From the NCBI GenBank assembly GCA_040902305.1, contig JBBDXN010000130.1, positions 1 to 64,000 of the forward strand: a stretch of DNA of 64,000 nucleotides, read 5' to 3'. The notes below the pieces were generated by a model, which saw only the letters and a list, made by a program, of their open reading frames with translations, was not told the DNA's origin and did no database searches. A program made the position numbers and the translations under genes. Positions 57,958 to 64,000 of the stretch are shown here, piece after piece (the stretch's first letter is position 1; each line of letters opens with the position of its first letter). The DNA comes from CAMLFJ01 sp040902305. Lineage in GTDB: Bacteria > Methylomirabilota > Methylomirabilia > Rokubacteriales > CSP1-6.

Positions 57958-59253
57958 ATGGCGAACCACGACAACGATGCGCAGGAACTCTGGTACCGCG
58001 GCAAGGTCACGCGCCGGCGCTGGCTCGGCCTGAGCGCGGCGGCGGCGGGAGCGGTCGGGGCGGGGATGCTGGTGCCCGCGCCGTGGCGCTCCGCCTTCGG
58101 TCAGGCCAAGCCCTTCAAGGTCGGCACGCTGCAGCCCCTCTCAGGCGCGGCGGCGGCCGGCGGCAAGACCGCCCTGGTCGGCACCCAGATGGCGGTGGAC
58201 CGTATCAACAAGTCCGGCGGCATCAACGGCCGGCCCATCGAGCTGATCGTGGCCGACTACGAGTCCAAGCCCGACGTCGGCCGGCGCAAGGCGGAGAAGC
58301 TGGTGGTCGAGGACAAGATCGACGTGCACCAGGGCGGCTTTCTCTCCAACGTCTGCCTGGCCTGCATGCCGGTGTGGGAAGAGCACAAGACGGTCAACAT
58401 GATCGGAGTGTGCCTCGACACCACCATCACCACCACCAAGTGCAGCCGCTATACCTTCAGGCCGTTCGACTATGCTCCCGCCCAGGCGGTGGCCTTCGCC
58501 CCGTATCTGGTCAACAACATGGGCAAGAAGTGGCATATCGCCTACGCCGACTATTCCTGGGGGCAGTCCACTCGTGACGCCTACGCGGAACAGATCAAGA
58601 AGGCGGGCGGCGAGGTCGTGGGCACGACTGGCATCCCGCTGGGCACCGCGGACATGACCGCGTTTCTCTCGAAGATCACGGGCAGCTTCGACGGGTTCTT
58701 CGGCATCTTCTTTGGCAAGGACGGCATCACCATCGGCAACCAGGCCTTCGACCTGGGCATGACCAAGAAGTACAAGTGGGCGGGCGACGGCGCCATCGCG
58801 GAGTCCACCAACCTGCCCGCGCTCGGACACAAGATCGAGGGGTTCGTGGGCATCAACCGATACGTGCCGGTGCTGGACGCGCCGCTCAATACGCCCGGAC
58901 ACAAGAAGTTCTTCGAAGAAGCGGTGGCGCGGCTCAAGCAGATCGACCCGTCGGGCCCGCTGCCCGATCGCTACGTGCAGTCGAACTTCGAGGCCATGAA
59001 CTTCCTGAAGCTCGGCATGCAGAAGTCGGGCTTCCGCGGCCTCCAGGACACGATGAAGCTGATCGAGTCGCTCGAGGGGCTCGAGGTCAAGGCCGGGGAC
59101 GACTTCCCGCAGGGCGACAAGACGCTCCGTAAGGAAGACCACCAGGCGTTCCTCAGCGAGTTCATCTTCGAGATCAAGGGCGGCAAGCACCGGATCGTGC
59201 AGGTCGTCCCGAAAGAGAAGACCATGTTCCCGCCGGCCTGCAAGTTCGCCTAA
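57958..59253 (+). CDS. livK: ABC transporter substrate-binding protein (LivK-like), Tat-type signal
   Basis: 431 residues. The N-terminus has RRRWLG after TR (twin-arginine-like) and a hydrophobic Ala-rich stretch to about residue 48 (SAFGQA). The mature part is a type I periplasmic binding fold: VGTLQPLSGAAA, GGINGRPIELIVADYESKPD. ATG 57958 has AGGAGG 8 bases upstream. It captures a branched-chain amino acid, amide, urea or aromatic acid in the periplasm; ligand unknown. Confidence 0.9.
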   Translation: MANHDNDAQELWYRGKVTRRRWLGLSAAAAGAVGAGMLVPAPWRSAFGQAKPFKVGTLQPLSGAAAAGGKTALVGTQMAVDRINKSGGINGRPIELIVADYESKPDVGRRKAEKLVVEDKIDVHQGGFLSNVCLACMPVWEEHKTVNMIGVCLDTTITTTKCSRYTFRPFDYAPAQAVAFAPYLVNNMGKKWHIAYADYSWGQSTRDAYAEQIKKAGGEVVGTTGIPLGTADMTAFLSKITGSFDGFFGIFFGKDGITIGNQAFDLGMTKKYKWAGDGAIAESTNLPALGHKIEGFVGINRYVPVLDAPLNTPGHKKFFEEAVARLKQIDPSGPLPDRYVQSNFEAMNFLKLGMQKSGFRGLQDTMKLIESLEGLEVKAGDDFPQGDKTLRKEDHQAFLSEFIFEIKGGKHRIVQVVPKEKTMFPPACKFA

Positions 59254-60081
59254 GTGACGGCTGACCGCTCCAGGCGCGCCGCCCCCCCTCCCCTTCCCCT
59301 CTCTCCTCTGGAGAGAGGGGAAGGGGGGAGGGGGGGCGGCGTCGCCGCGCCAATCCTCCGCACCGAAAGCTTGACGGTCCGATTTGGGGGCCTGACCGCC
59401 CTCAATGACGTCACCGTCGAGGTGCAGCGGGGCGAGATCCGCGCGATCATCGGGCCCAACGGAGCCGGCAAGAGCACCTTCTTCAATTGCCTCACCGGCG
59501 TGCTGCGCCCCTCGTCGGGGCGGATCCTCTTCGACGGCGACGACATCACGGGGCTGCCGCCCAACCGCATCTCCCAGAAGGCGATCGCCCGCTCGTACCA
59601 GATCACCAATATCCTGCCCAATGCCACCACGCTGGAGAACGTGCGCATCGCCGCCCAGTCGCGCCGGCACGGCTGGAGCCTGCTCACGCACCATCGCGCC
59701 TACCGGGACATCATCGACAAGGCGGAGGCGGTGCTGCAGGCGGTGGGCCTGCGGGACAAGGTCGGCGAGCTGGCCGCGAACCTCTCCCACGGCGAGCAGC
59801 GGAACCTCGAGATCGGCATCGCGCTGGCCACCGAGCCCCAGCTCCTGTGTCTGGACGAACCGACGGCGGGCATGAGCGCCGCGGAGACCCACGACACCAT
59901 GGAGCTGGTCCGCCGAATCTCGAAGGACCTGACCATCATGATCGTGGAGCACGACATGCAGGTGGTCATGGAGCTGGCCCAGCGGATCACCGTGCTGCAC
60001 TATGGCGAGGTCCTGGCCGAGGGCACGCCCGCCGAGATCCAGCGAAACCCGAGGGTGCTGGAGGTTTATCTCAAGACGTGA
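59254..60081 (+). CDS. livG: Branched-chain-type ABC transporter ATP-binding protein LivG
   Basis: 275 residues from GTG 59254, directly after livK. Walker A GPNGAGKST, Q-loop, signature SHGEQRN (LSHGEQ), Walker B LLCLDEPTAGM and H-loop. Residues about 8-30 (AAPPPLPLSPLERGEGGRGGGVA) derive from palindromic element copy 4, inserted in frame before the normal start of the domain (LRTESLTVRFGGL). Confidence 0.93.
   Translation: MTADRSRRAAPPPLPLSPLERGEGGRGGGVAAPILRTESLTVRFGGLTALNDVTVEVQRGEIRAIIGPNGAGKSTFFNCLTGVLRPSSGRILFDGDDITGLPPNRISQKAIARSYQITNILPNATTLENVRIAAQSRRHGWSLLTHHRAYRDIIDKAEAVLQAVGLRDKVGELAANLSHGEQRNLEIGIALATEPQLLCLDEPTAGMSAAETHDTMELVRRISKDLTIMIVEHDMQVVMELAQRITVLHYGEVLAEGTPAEIQRNPRVLEVYLKT
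59277..59341 (+). repeat. GGGAGAGGG palindromic element, copy 4 (long stem)
   Basis: A near-perfect stem of about 30 bp with loop TCT: the left arm runs CGCCGCC...CCCTCTCTCC and the right arm GGAGAGAGGGG...GGGCGGCG. It lies inside livG, in frame. Confidence 0.8.
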
Positions 60082-60815
60082 GCGCCGCCGGGCCTCCGGC
60101 TCCGCCCCTCGTCGCCGTCGAGGGGATCCACACCTACTACGGCAAGAGCCACATCCTCCACGGGGTTTCCCTGGAAGTGGGGCCGGGCGAGGTGGTCGGT
60201 CTCCTCGGCCGCAACGGCGTGGGCAAGAGCACCACGCTCAAGACCGTCATGGGCCTCGTCAATCCGAGCCAGGGTGAGATCCGGTATGAGGGCCGTCACA
60301 TCACCGGGCTGCCGTCCCATCGCCTGGCGCGACTCGGGATCGGCTACGTGCCGGAGGACCGCCGGATCTTCCGCCTGCTCACCGTGCTGGAGAACCTGCG
60401 CACCGGGCTCGACCGCAGGGGCGTGACGGAGAACCGGAAGCAGGCGCTCCTGGACAAGGTCTACCAGTACTTTCCCGTGCTCGCGGAGCGGCGCAGCCAG
60501 GCGGGCGGTACGTTGTCGGGCGGTGAGCAGCAGATGCTCGCCATCGCGCGCGCGATGATGCTCGAGCCGAAGATCATCCTGCTCGACGAGCCCACCGAAG
60601 GGCTCATGCCCCGGATGGTCTCGCAGATCCGGCAGATCATCGACGTGCTGCATCGGGAGGGGGTCGCCATTCTCCTCGTGGAGCAGAACGTGCCGCTCAC
60701 CCTCGAAGCGAGCCAGCGCATCTACATCATGGAGAAGGGCGTGGTCCGCCACCACGGCCCCGCCGCCGAGCTGCGCGCCAACGACGCGATCATCCACCAG
60801 TACATGGGAGTCTAG
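60078..60815 (+). CDS. livF: Branched-chain-type ABC transporter ATP-binding protein LivF
   Basis: 245 residues, GTGA overlap with livG. GRNGVGKSTTLK, YVPEDRRIFRLLTVLENL, LSGGEQQMLAIARAMM and LLDEPTEGL are the LivF motifs. It pairs with LivG to power the permeases. Confidence 0.95.
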   Translation: MSAAGPPAPPLVAVEGIHTYYGKSHILHGVSLEVGPGEVVGLLGRNGVGKSTTLKTVMGLVNPSQGEIRYEGRHITGLPSHRLARLGIGYVPEDRRIFRLLTVLENLRTGLDRRGVTENRKQALLDKVYQYFPVLAERRSQAGGTLSGGEQQMLAIARAMMLEPKIILLDEPTEGLMPRMVSQIRQIIDVLHREGVAILLVEQNVPLTLEASQRIYIMEKGVVRHHGPAAELRANDAIIHQYMGV

Positions 60816-60818
60816 GCC

Positions 60819-61691
60819 GTGGACATCCCGTTTGACCAGATCCTCATCCAGACGATCAACGGCATCGTCACCGGCATGATCCTGGCCCTCGTCGCCTCGG
60901 GGCTGACCCTGATCTTCGGCATCATGGACGTGGTGAACTTCGCGCACGGCGAGCTGTTCATGCTGGGCGCCTACGTGGGCGTGATCACGGTGGTCGTCAC
61001 CGGGAGCTTTTGGATCGCGCTGCTGGTGGCCATCGTGATCATCGGGCTGCTCGGCGCGGTCATCCAGTTCACGACCCTGCGTCCGCTCCTCGGGCGCGAT
61101 CCCCTGACCACCATCCTGGCCACCTTCGGGCTGTCGCTCGTGCTGCAGAACTACGCGCTCTGGCAGTTCGGCCCGGTGGCCAGGAGGATGCCGGAGCCCT
61201 TCACCGGCCACTTCACCCTGTTCTACCTCGACTACCCGTGGTACCGGATCGCCATCGCGCTCCTCTCCGCCGCCATCATCGGGGCGCTCTGGCTCTTCCT
61301 GAAGTTCGGCACCTACGGCATCTGGATCCGCGCCACCACCCAGGACCGCGTCATGGCCGCCGCCATGGGCATCCCGGTCCCCTGGGTGCACACCGGCGTC
61401 TTCGCGATCGGCGCCGGGATGGCCGCAGCCAGCGGCGTGCTCTTCGCCCCGCTGGTGGGTGTCAACCACGCGATGGGGCTCGACTGGGTCTTGAAGGCGT
61501 TCATCGTCGTGGTGGTCGGGGGCATGGGCAATCTCGGCGGCTCGATCGCCGCCTCGATCTTCATCAGCCTGCTGGAGGCCTACGCCTCGCTCTGGGTGAG
61601 CCCGGCCCAGGCAGTGATCGTCTCCTTCATCGTGCTGATCCTGACCTTGCTCTTCCGCCCGACCGGCCTCTTCGTGCCGACCCCCAAATGA
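60819..61691 (+). CDS. livH: Branched-chain-type ABC transporter permease LivH
   Basis: 290 residues, multi-helix permease: NGIVTGMILALVASGLTLIFGIMDVVNFAHGELFMLGAY is the typical LivH opening. Later, ATTQDRVMAAAMGI and GVLFAPLVGVN are conserved cytoplasmic loops. GTG 60819 is 3 bases after livF. Confidence 0.93.
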   Translation: MDIPFDQILIQTINGIVTGMILALVASGLTLIFGIMDVVNFAHGELFMLGAYVGVITVVVTGSFWIALLVAIVIIGLLGAVIQFTTLRPLLGRDPLTTILATFGLSLVLQNYALWQFGPVARRMPEPFTGHFTLFYLDYPWYRIAIALLSAAIIGALWLFLKFGTYGIWIRATTQDRVMAAAMGIPVPWVHTGVFAIGAGMAAASGVLFAPLVGVNHAMGLDWVLKAFIVVVVGGMGNLGGSIAASIFISLLEAYASLWVSPAQAVIVSFIVLILTLLFRPTGLFVPTPK

Positions 61692-62641
61692 GCGCGCGCA
61701 ATCCCGTCGCTTTCTGGACCGGCTTCTGCGTCATCCTGGCGCTGCTGATCGCGGCGCCCCTGGTGCTGCCCGAGTTCTGGCGCCGCTTCGTGACCGAGAT
61801 CCTGATCTGGGGCTTGCTCGCCATGTCCTCCGACATCCTGGTCGGGTACACCGGCATGATCTCGTTCGGCCACTCGGCTTTCTTCGGGCTCGGGATGTAC
61901 GGGGCCGCCGCCGCGCTCCTCTCGGTCAAGCCGCCGAATCTCTGGCTCGCCATCGCCTATGGACTGGTCGCGGCGGCGGTCATCGCCGCCTTCGTGGCCT
62001 ACTTCTCTACGCGGCTCCGCGACATCTACTTCTCCATCACCACGCTCGTCTTCTCGCAGATCTTCTACGTGATCATCTTCACGTGGACCGAGGTGACCGG
62101 CGGGGAGAACGGGCTCAACTTCAGCCGCCCCGCCCTCGGGATACCTGGGCTCTTCTCCATCCCCTTCACCTCGAACACCCTGCACTGGTTCGTGCTCGCG
62201 GTCGTGACGATCTCGTACCTCGTCCTCCGGCGCATCACCCAGTCGCCCTTCGGCATGGTGCTGCAGTCGATCCGGGAGAACGAGCCGCGGACGCGGGCCA
62301 TCGGCTACTCGGTGGAGCGCTACAAGATCGTGGCGGTGATGCTCTCCGGGGTGTTCGCGGGGCTGGCCGGCGTGCTCTACGCGGTGCAGAACCGCTTCGC
62401 GGCGCCCGACTTCGTCTTCTTCCTGATCTCGGGTGAGGTCATCATCTTCAACGTCATGGGCGGAGTCGGTACCCTGGTGGGCCCCATCGTGGGCGCCGCA
62501 TTCTTCCTGCTCCTGCGCGAAGGCTTCTCGCGCTTCTTCACCGAGTTCTACTTGATTCCCGTAGGGATCATCTTCACCGCGATGGTGATCTTCCTCCCGC
62601 AGGGCCTACTCGGGTTCCTGCGGCGGCGCCTCAACCAGTAA
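61688..62641 (+). CDS. livM: Branched-chain-type ABC transporter permease LivM
   Basis: 317 residues, ATGA overlap with livH. LMAMSSDILVGYTGMISFGHSAFFGLG-type sequence, TGGENGLN, SIRENEPRTRAIGYSVERYK and GGVGTLVGPIVGA are LivM hallmarks. Completes the transporter. Confidence 0.93.
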   Translation: MSARNPVAFWTGFCVILALLIAAPLVLPEFWRRFVTEILIWGLLAMSSDILVGYTGMISFGHSAFFGLGMYGAAAALLSVKPPNLWLAIAYGLVAAAVIAAFVAYFSTRLRDIYFSITTLVFSQIFYVIIFTWTEVTGGENGLNFSRPALGIPGLFSIPFTSNTLHWFVLAVVTISYLVLRRITQSPFGMVLQSIRENEPRTRAIGYSVERYKIVAVMLSGVFAGLAGVLYAVQNRFAAPDFVFFLISGEVIIFNVMGGVGTLVGPIVGAAFFLLLREGFSRFFTEFYLIPVGIIFTAMVIFLPQGLLGFLRRRLNQ

Positions 62642-62675
62642 CGGGCGAGGCAGTCACCGTCCCCGGCGAGACACC

Positions 62676-63119
62676 TCAGGCGCCGGTGCTGCCGAAGCCG
62701 CCCGCTCCGCGCGGACTGTCTCCGAGCTGCCGCACCTCGACCAGCGTCGCCCGCGCCACCGGTTGGATCACGATCTGGGCGATGCGCTCGCCGCGCCCCA
62801 GGGTCGCGACCTCGGTCCCGTGATTGATGAGCAGGACGCGGATCTCCCCCCGGTAGCCCGAATCGATCAGGCCCGGCGCGTTCAGCACCGTCACCCCCGA
62901 GCGTAGCGCCAGCCCCGAGCGCGGCAGCACCAGTCCCGCGTAGCCCTCCGGAATCGCCACGCGCAGTCCCGTCGACACGAGCTGCCGGCCGCCCGACGGG
63001 AGCGTCACGGTGGTGGCCGCGAGGAGATCGAGCCCGGCGTCGCCCTCGCGCGCGTAGGCGGGGAGCGCGAGATCAGGAGCCTCGCGGACGACGTCGATCC
63101 GAACGGGTCTCGGGGGCAC
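62676..63119 (-). CDS. dut: dUTP diphosphatase
   Basis: 147 residues from GTG 63119. The five motifs are EGDAGLDLLA, PRSGLA, GLIDSGYRGEI (catalytic Asp), GERIAQIV and the C-terminal RGAGGFGSTG arm. Homotrimeric dUTPase, giving dUMP and keeping uracil out of DNA. TATAAG lies on the minus strand at 63130-63125. Convergent with livM. Confidence 0.95.
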   Translation of the reverse strand: MPPRPVRIDVVREAPDLALPAYAREGDAGLDLLAATTVTLPSGGRQLVSTGLRVAIPEGYAGLVLPRSGLALRSGVTVLNAPGLIDSGYRGEIRVLLINHGTEVATLGRGERIAQIVIQPVARATLVEVRQLGDSPRGAGGFGSTGA

Positions 63120-63205
63120 GAGCGCTTATACCACGAAGCGGTTGCGCACGCGGATCCGCGGGTCGGCTGGGCGGCGCGGTGGACGAAGCGGGGGAGAGGG
63201 AGCCG

Positions 63206-63251
63206 GTTGGTGATCCCTCTCCCCCGCGAGGGGGAGAGGGCAGGGTGAGGG
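63206..63251 (+). repeat. GGGAGAGGG palindromic element, copy 5
   Basis: CCCTCTCCCCC (63215-63225) pairs with GGGGGAGAGGG (63230-63240), loop GCGA, then CAGGGTGAGGG. A half-copy GGGGGAGAGGG precedes it at 63190-63200. In the gap between dut and the receiver gene. Confidence 0.85.
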
Positions 63252-63292
63252 GGCGCCCTCCCTGCCGACCGGGGCTTCGTGAGTATTCCGGG

Positions 63293-63664
63293 CTAGCCGG
63301 GGAACAGCGTCGCCAGGAGCTGGCGGAACTCCTTGAGCTTGAACGGCTTGGTCACCACGGGCGCTTTCGAGTCGATGAGAAAGCGCCCGTAGCCCGGCGC
63401 CTCGTCCTCACCTGTGATGAAGATGAAGCGCGGCGCCGCGTCGGGCTTGCGGCGATGGATCTCCTGGTAGAGCTTCGGCCCGTCCACCTGCGGCATCTGC
63501 AGATCGCTCACCACCAGATCGTAGGTCTGCTGCTCGAGCAGCTTGAGGGCCGCCACCCCGTCCTCGGCTGGATCCACGGTGTGGCCGTCCGCGGACAGGG
63601 TCTCCACCAGCAGCTCCCGCATGTGCTCTTGATCGTCGGCGACGAGGACCCGGAGGGCTCGCAT
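63293..63664 (-). CDS. Single-domain response regulator (CheY-like)
   Basis: 123 residues. A complete receiver domain: acidic pair in LVADDQEHM, phosphoacceptor Asp in LVVSDLQMPQVDG, Thr in FITGE and Lys in TKPF. There is no output domain. Partner kinase not in the window. ATG 63664 chosen at the domain start; longer open frame upstream is the antisense of comM. Confidence 0.88.
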   Translation of the reverse strand: MRALRVLVADDQEHMRELLVETLSADGHTVDPAEDGVAALKLLEQQTYDLVVSDLQMPQVDGPKLYQEIHRRKPDAAPRFIFITGEDEAPGYGRFLIDSKAPVVTKPFKLKEFRQLLATLFPG

Positions 63665-63749
63665 CCCTCCGAGTCTAGCAGATGCCTTCGGCGGAACGTA
63701 TCGCTTCCGACACATTGACGCGGCCCTGAGGTGTTCCCACACTGGGCCC

Positions 63750-64000
63750 GTGCTCGCGCGCGTCCGCTCCGCTACGCTCAGCGGCATCGAGGCCGCCACC
63801 ATCTTCGTGGAGGTGGACGTGACCCCGGGGCTGCCGTCCTTCACCACCGTCGGGCTCCCCGATTCGACCGTGCGCGAGAGCCGCGATCGGGTGCGGGCGG
63901 CCATCCGCAACGCGGGCTTCGAGTTCCCGATCGAACGGATCACTGTCAACCTCGCGCCGGCCGATCTCCGCAAGGAAGGCGCGGCGCTCGATCTGCCCAC
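63750..64000 (+). CDS. comM: ComM/YifB family Mg-chelatase-like ATPase, N-terminal part
   Basis: 83 codons from GTG 63750 to the window end. VRSATLSGIEAATIFVEVDV, GLPSFTTVGLPDSTVRESRDRVRAAI and ITVNLAPADLRKEGAALDLP are the YifB/ComM opening. ComM is a hexameric helicase that helps branch migration in natural transformation. The AAA+ part lies outside the window. Confidence 0.9.
   Translation, partial: MLARVRSATLSGIEAATIFVEVDVTPGLPSFTTVGLPDSTVRESRDRVRAAIRNAGFEFPIERITVNLAPADLRKEGAALDLP

Noticed and set aside
63120..63205. Promoter with full -35/-10 for dut
   Set aside because: TATAAG is present on the minus strand but too close to the start and without a -35 box.

Overview
This is a GC-rich (roughly 70 percent), gene-dense bacterial chromosome segment. 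Nearly everything in it is housekeeping, and I see no phage, insertion sequence, CRISPR array, rRNA or tRNA gene. lpxC implies a lipid A outer membrane. An aa3/caa3-type oxidase operon with both heme A biosynthesis genes implies aerobic respiration. GTG starts, stop/start overlaps (ATGA, GTGA, TGATG), archease beside rsmE, and a LivKGFHM transporter next to amidohydrolase and LLM-type enzymes fit a soil or groundwater lineage such as Candidatus Rokubacteria (Methylomirabilota). That placement is inference from gene content, not a search. Four 10-N gaps, three of them beside homopolymer runs, show this is a scaffolded draft, probably from a metagenome.

Layout. 1-393: end of an M20-type amidohydrolase. 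437-7401: cytochrome c oxidase operon (small membrane protein, ctaC, D, E, F, G, A, B). 7475-11989: nucleotide-sugar genes (UDP-glucose dehydrogenase, UDP-glucuronate decarboxylase-like and epimerase-like SDRs, Trm112-like protein, sugar-phosphate nucleotidyltransferase). 12064-15676: lepA, lepB, hemW. 15698-20740: hrcA, grpE, dnaJ, prmA, rsmE, archease; dnaK is not in its usual place. 20900-26128: lpxC, a DUF4390 protein and an NtrY/NtrX-like two-component system. 26214-29537, minus strand: a zinc-ribbon pseudogene, then a MoaD-like protein, thioredoxin-like protein, LLM flavin oxidoreductase and zinc dehydrogenase in one run. 29571-30503: a methyltransferase and a small membrane protein. 30514-39946: a complete pyrimidine operon (pyrR, B, C, carA, an unknown ORF, carB, pyrF, pyrE, hpt) behind a recognisable PyrR attenuator. 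39943-46801: YjbQ, a lipoprotein, yicC, gmk, rpoZ, coaBC, a type-4 uracil-DNA glycosylase and a helicase-dead priA. 46837-50441: def, fmt, rsmB, rpe. 50504-54892: ffh, rpsP, rimM, trmD, rplS, rnhB, yraN. 54867-62641: cysteine hydrolase, DHDPS-family lyase, class III aminotransferase and a branched-chain-amino-acid-type ABC transporter. 62676-64000: dut, a CheY-like receiver and the start of comM.

The most unusual content is not a new gene system. It is (i) a family of GGGAGAGGG palindromic elements, three of which lie inside reading frames (fmt, livG, carB); (ii) a second, 37-bp hairpin repeat present twice at 35/37 identity; (iii) degenerate enzymes in housekeeping positions (priA, hpt); (iv) fmt with no ATG, GTG or TTG start; (v) a clear PyrR leader. 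pyrF carries a one-base frameshift, and pyrB, ctaA and the nucleotidyltransferase are broken only by assembly gaps.
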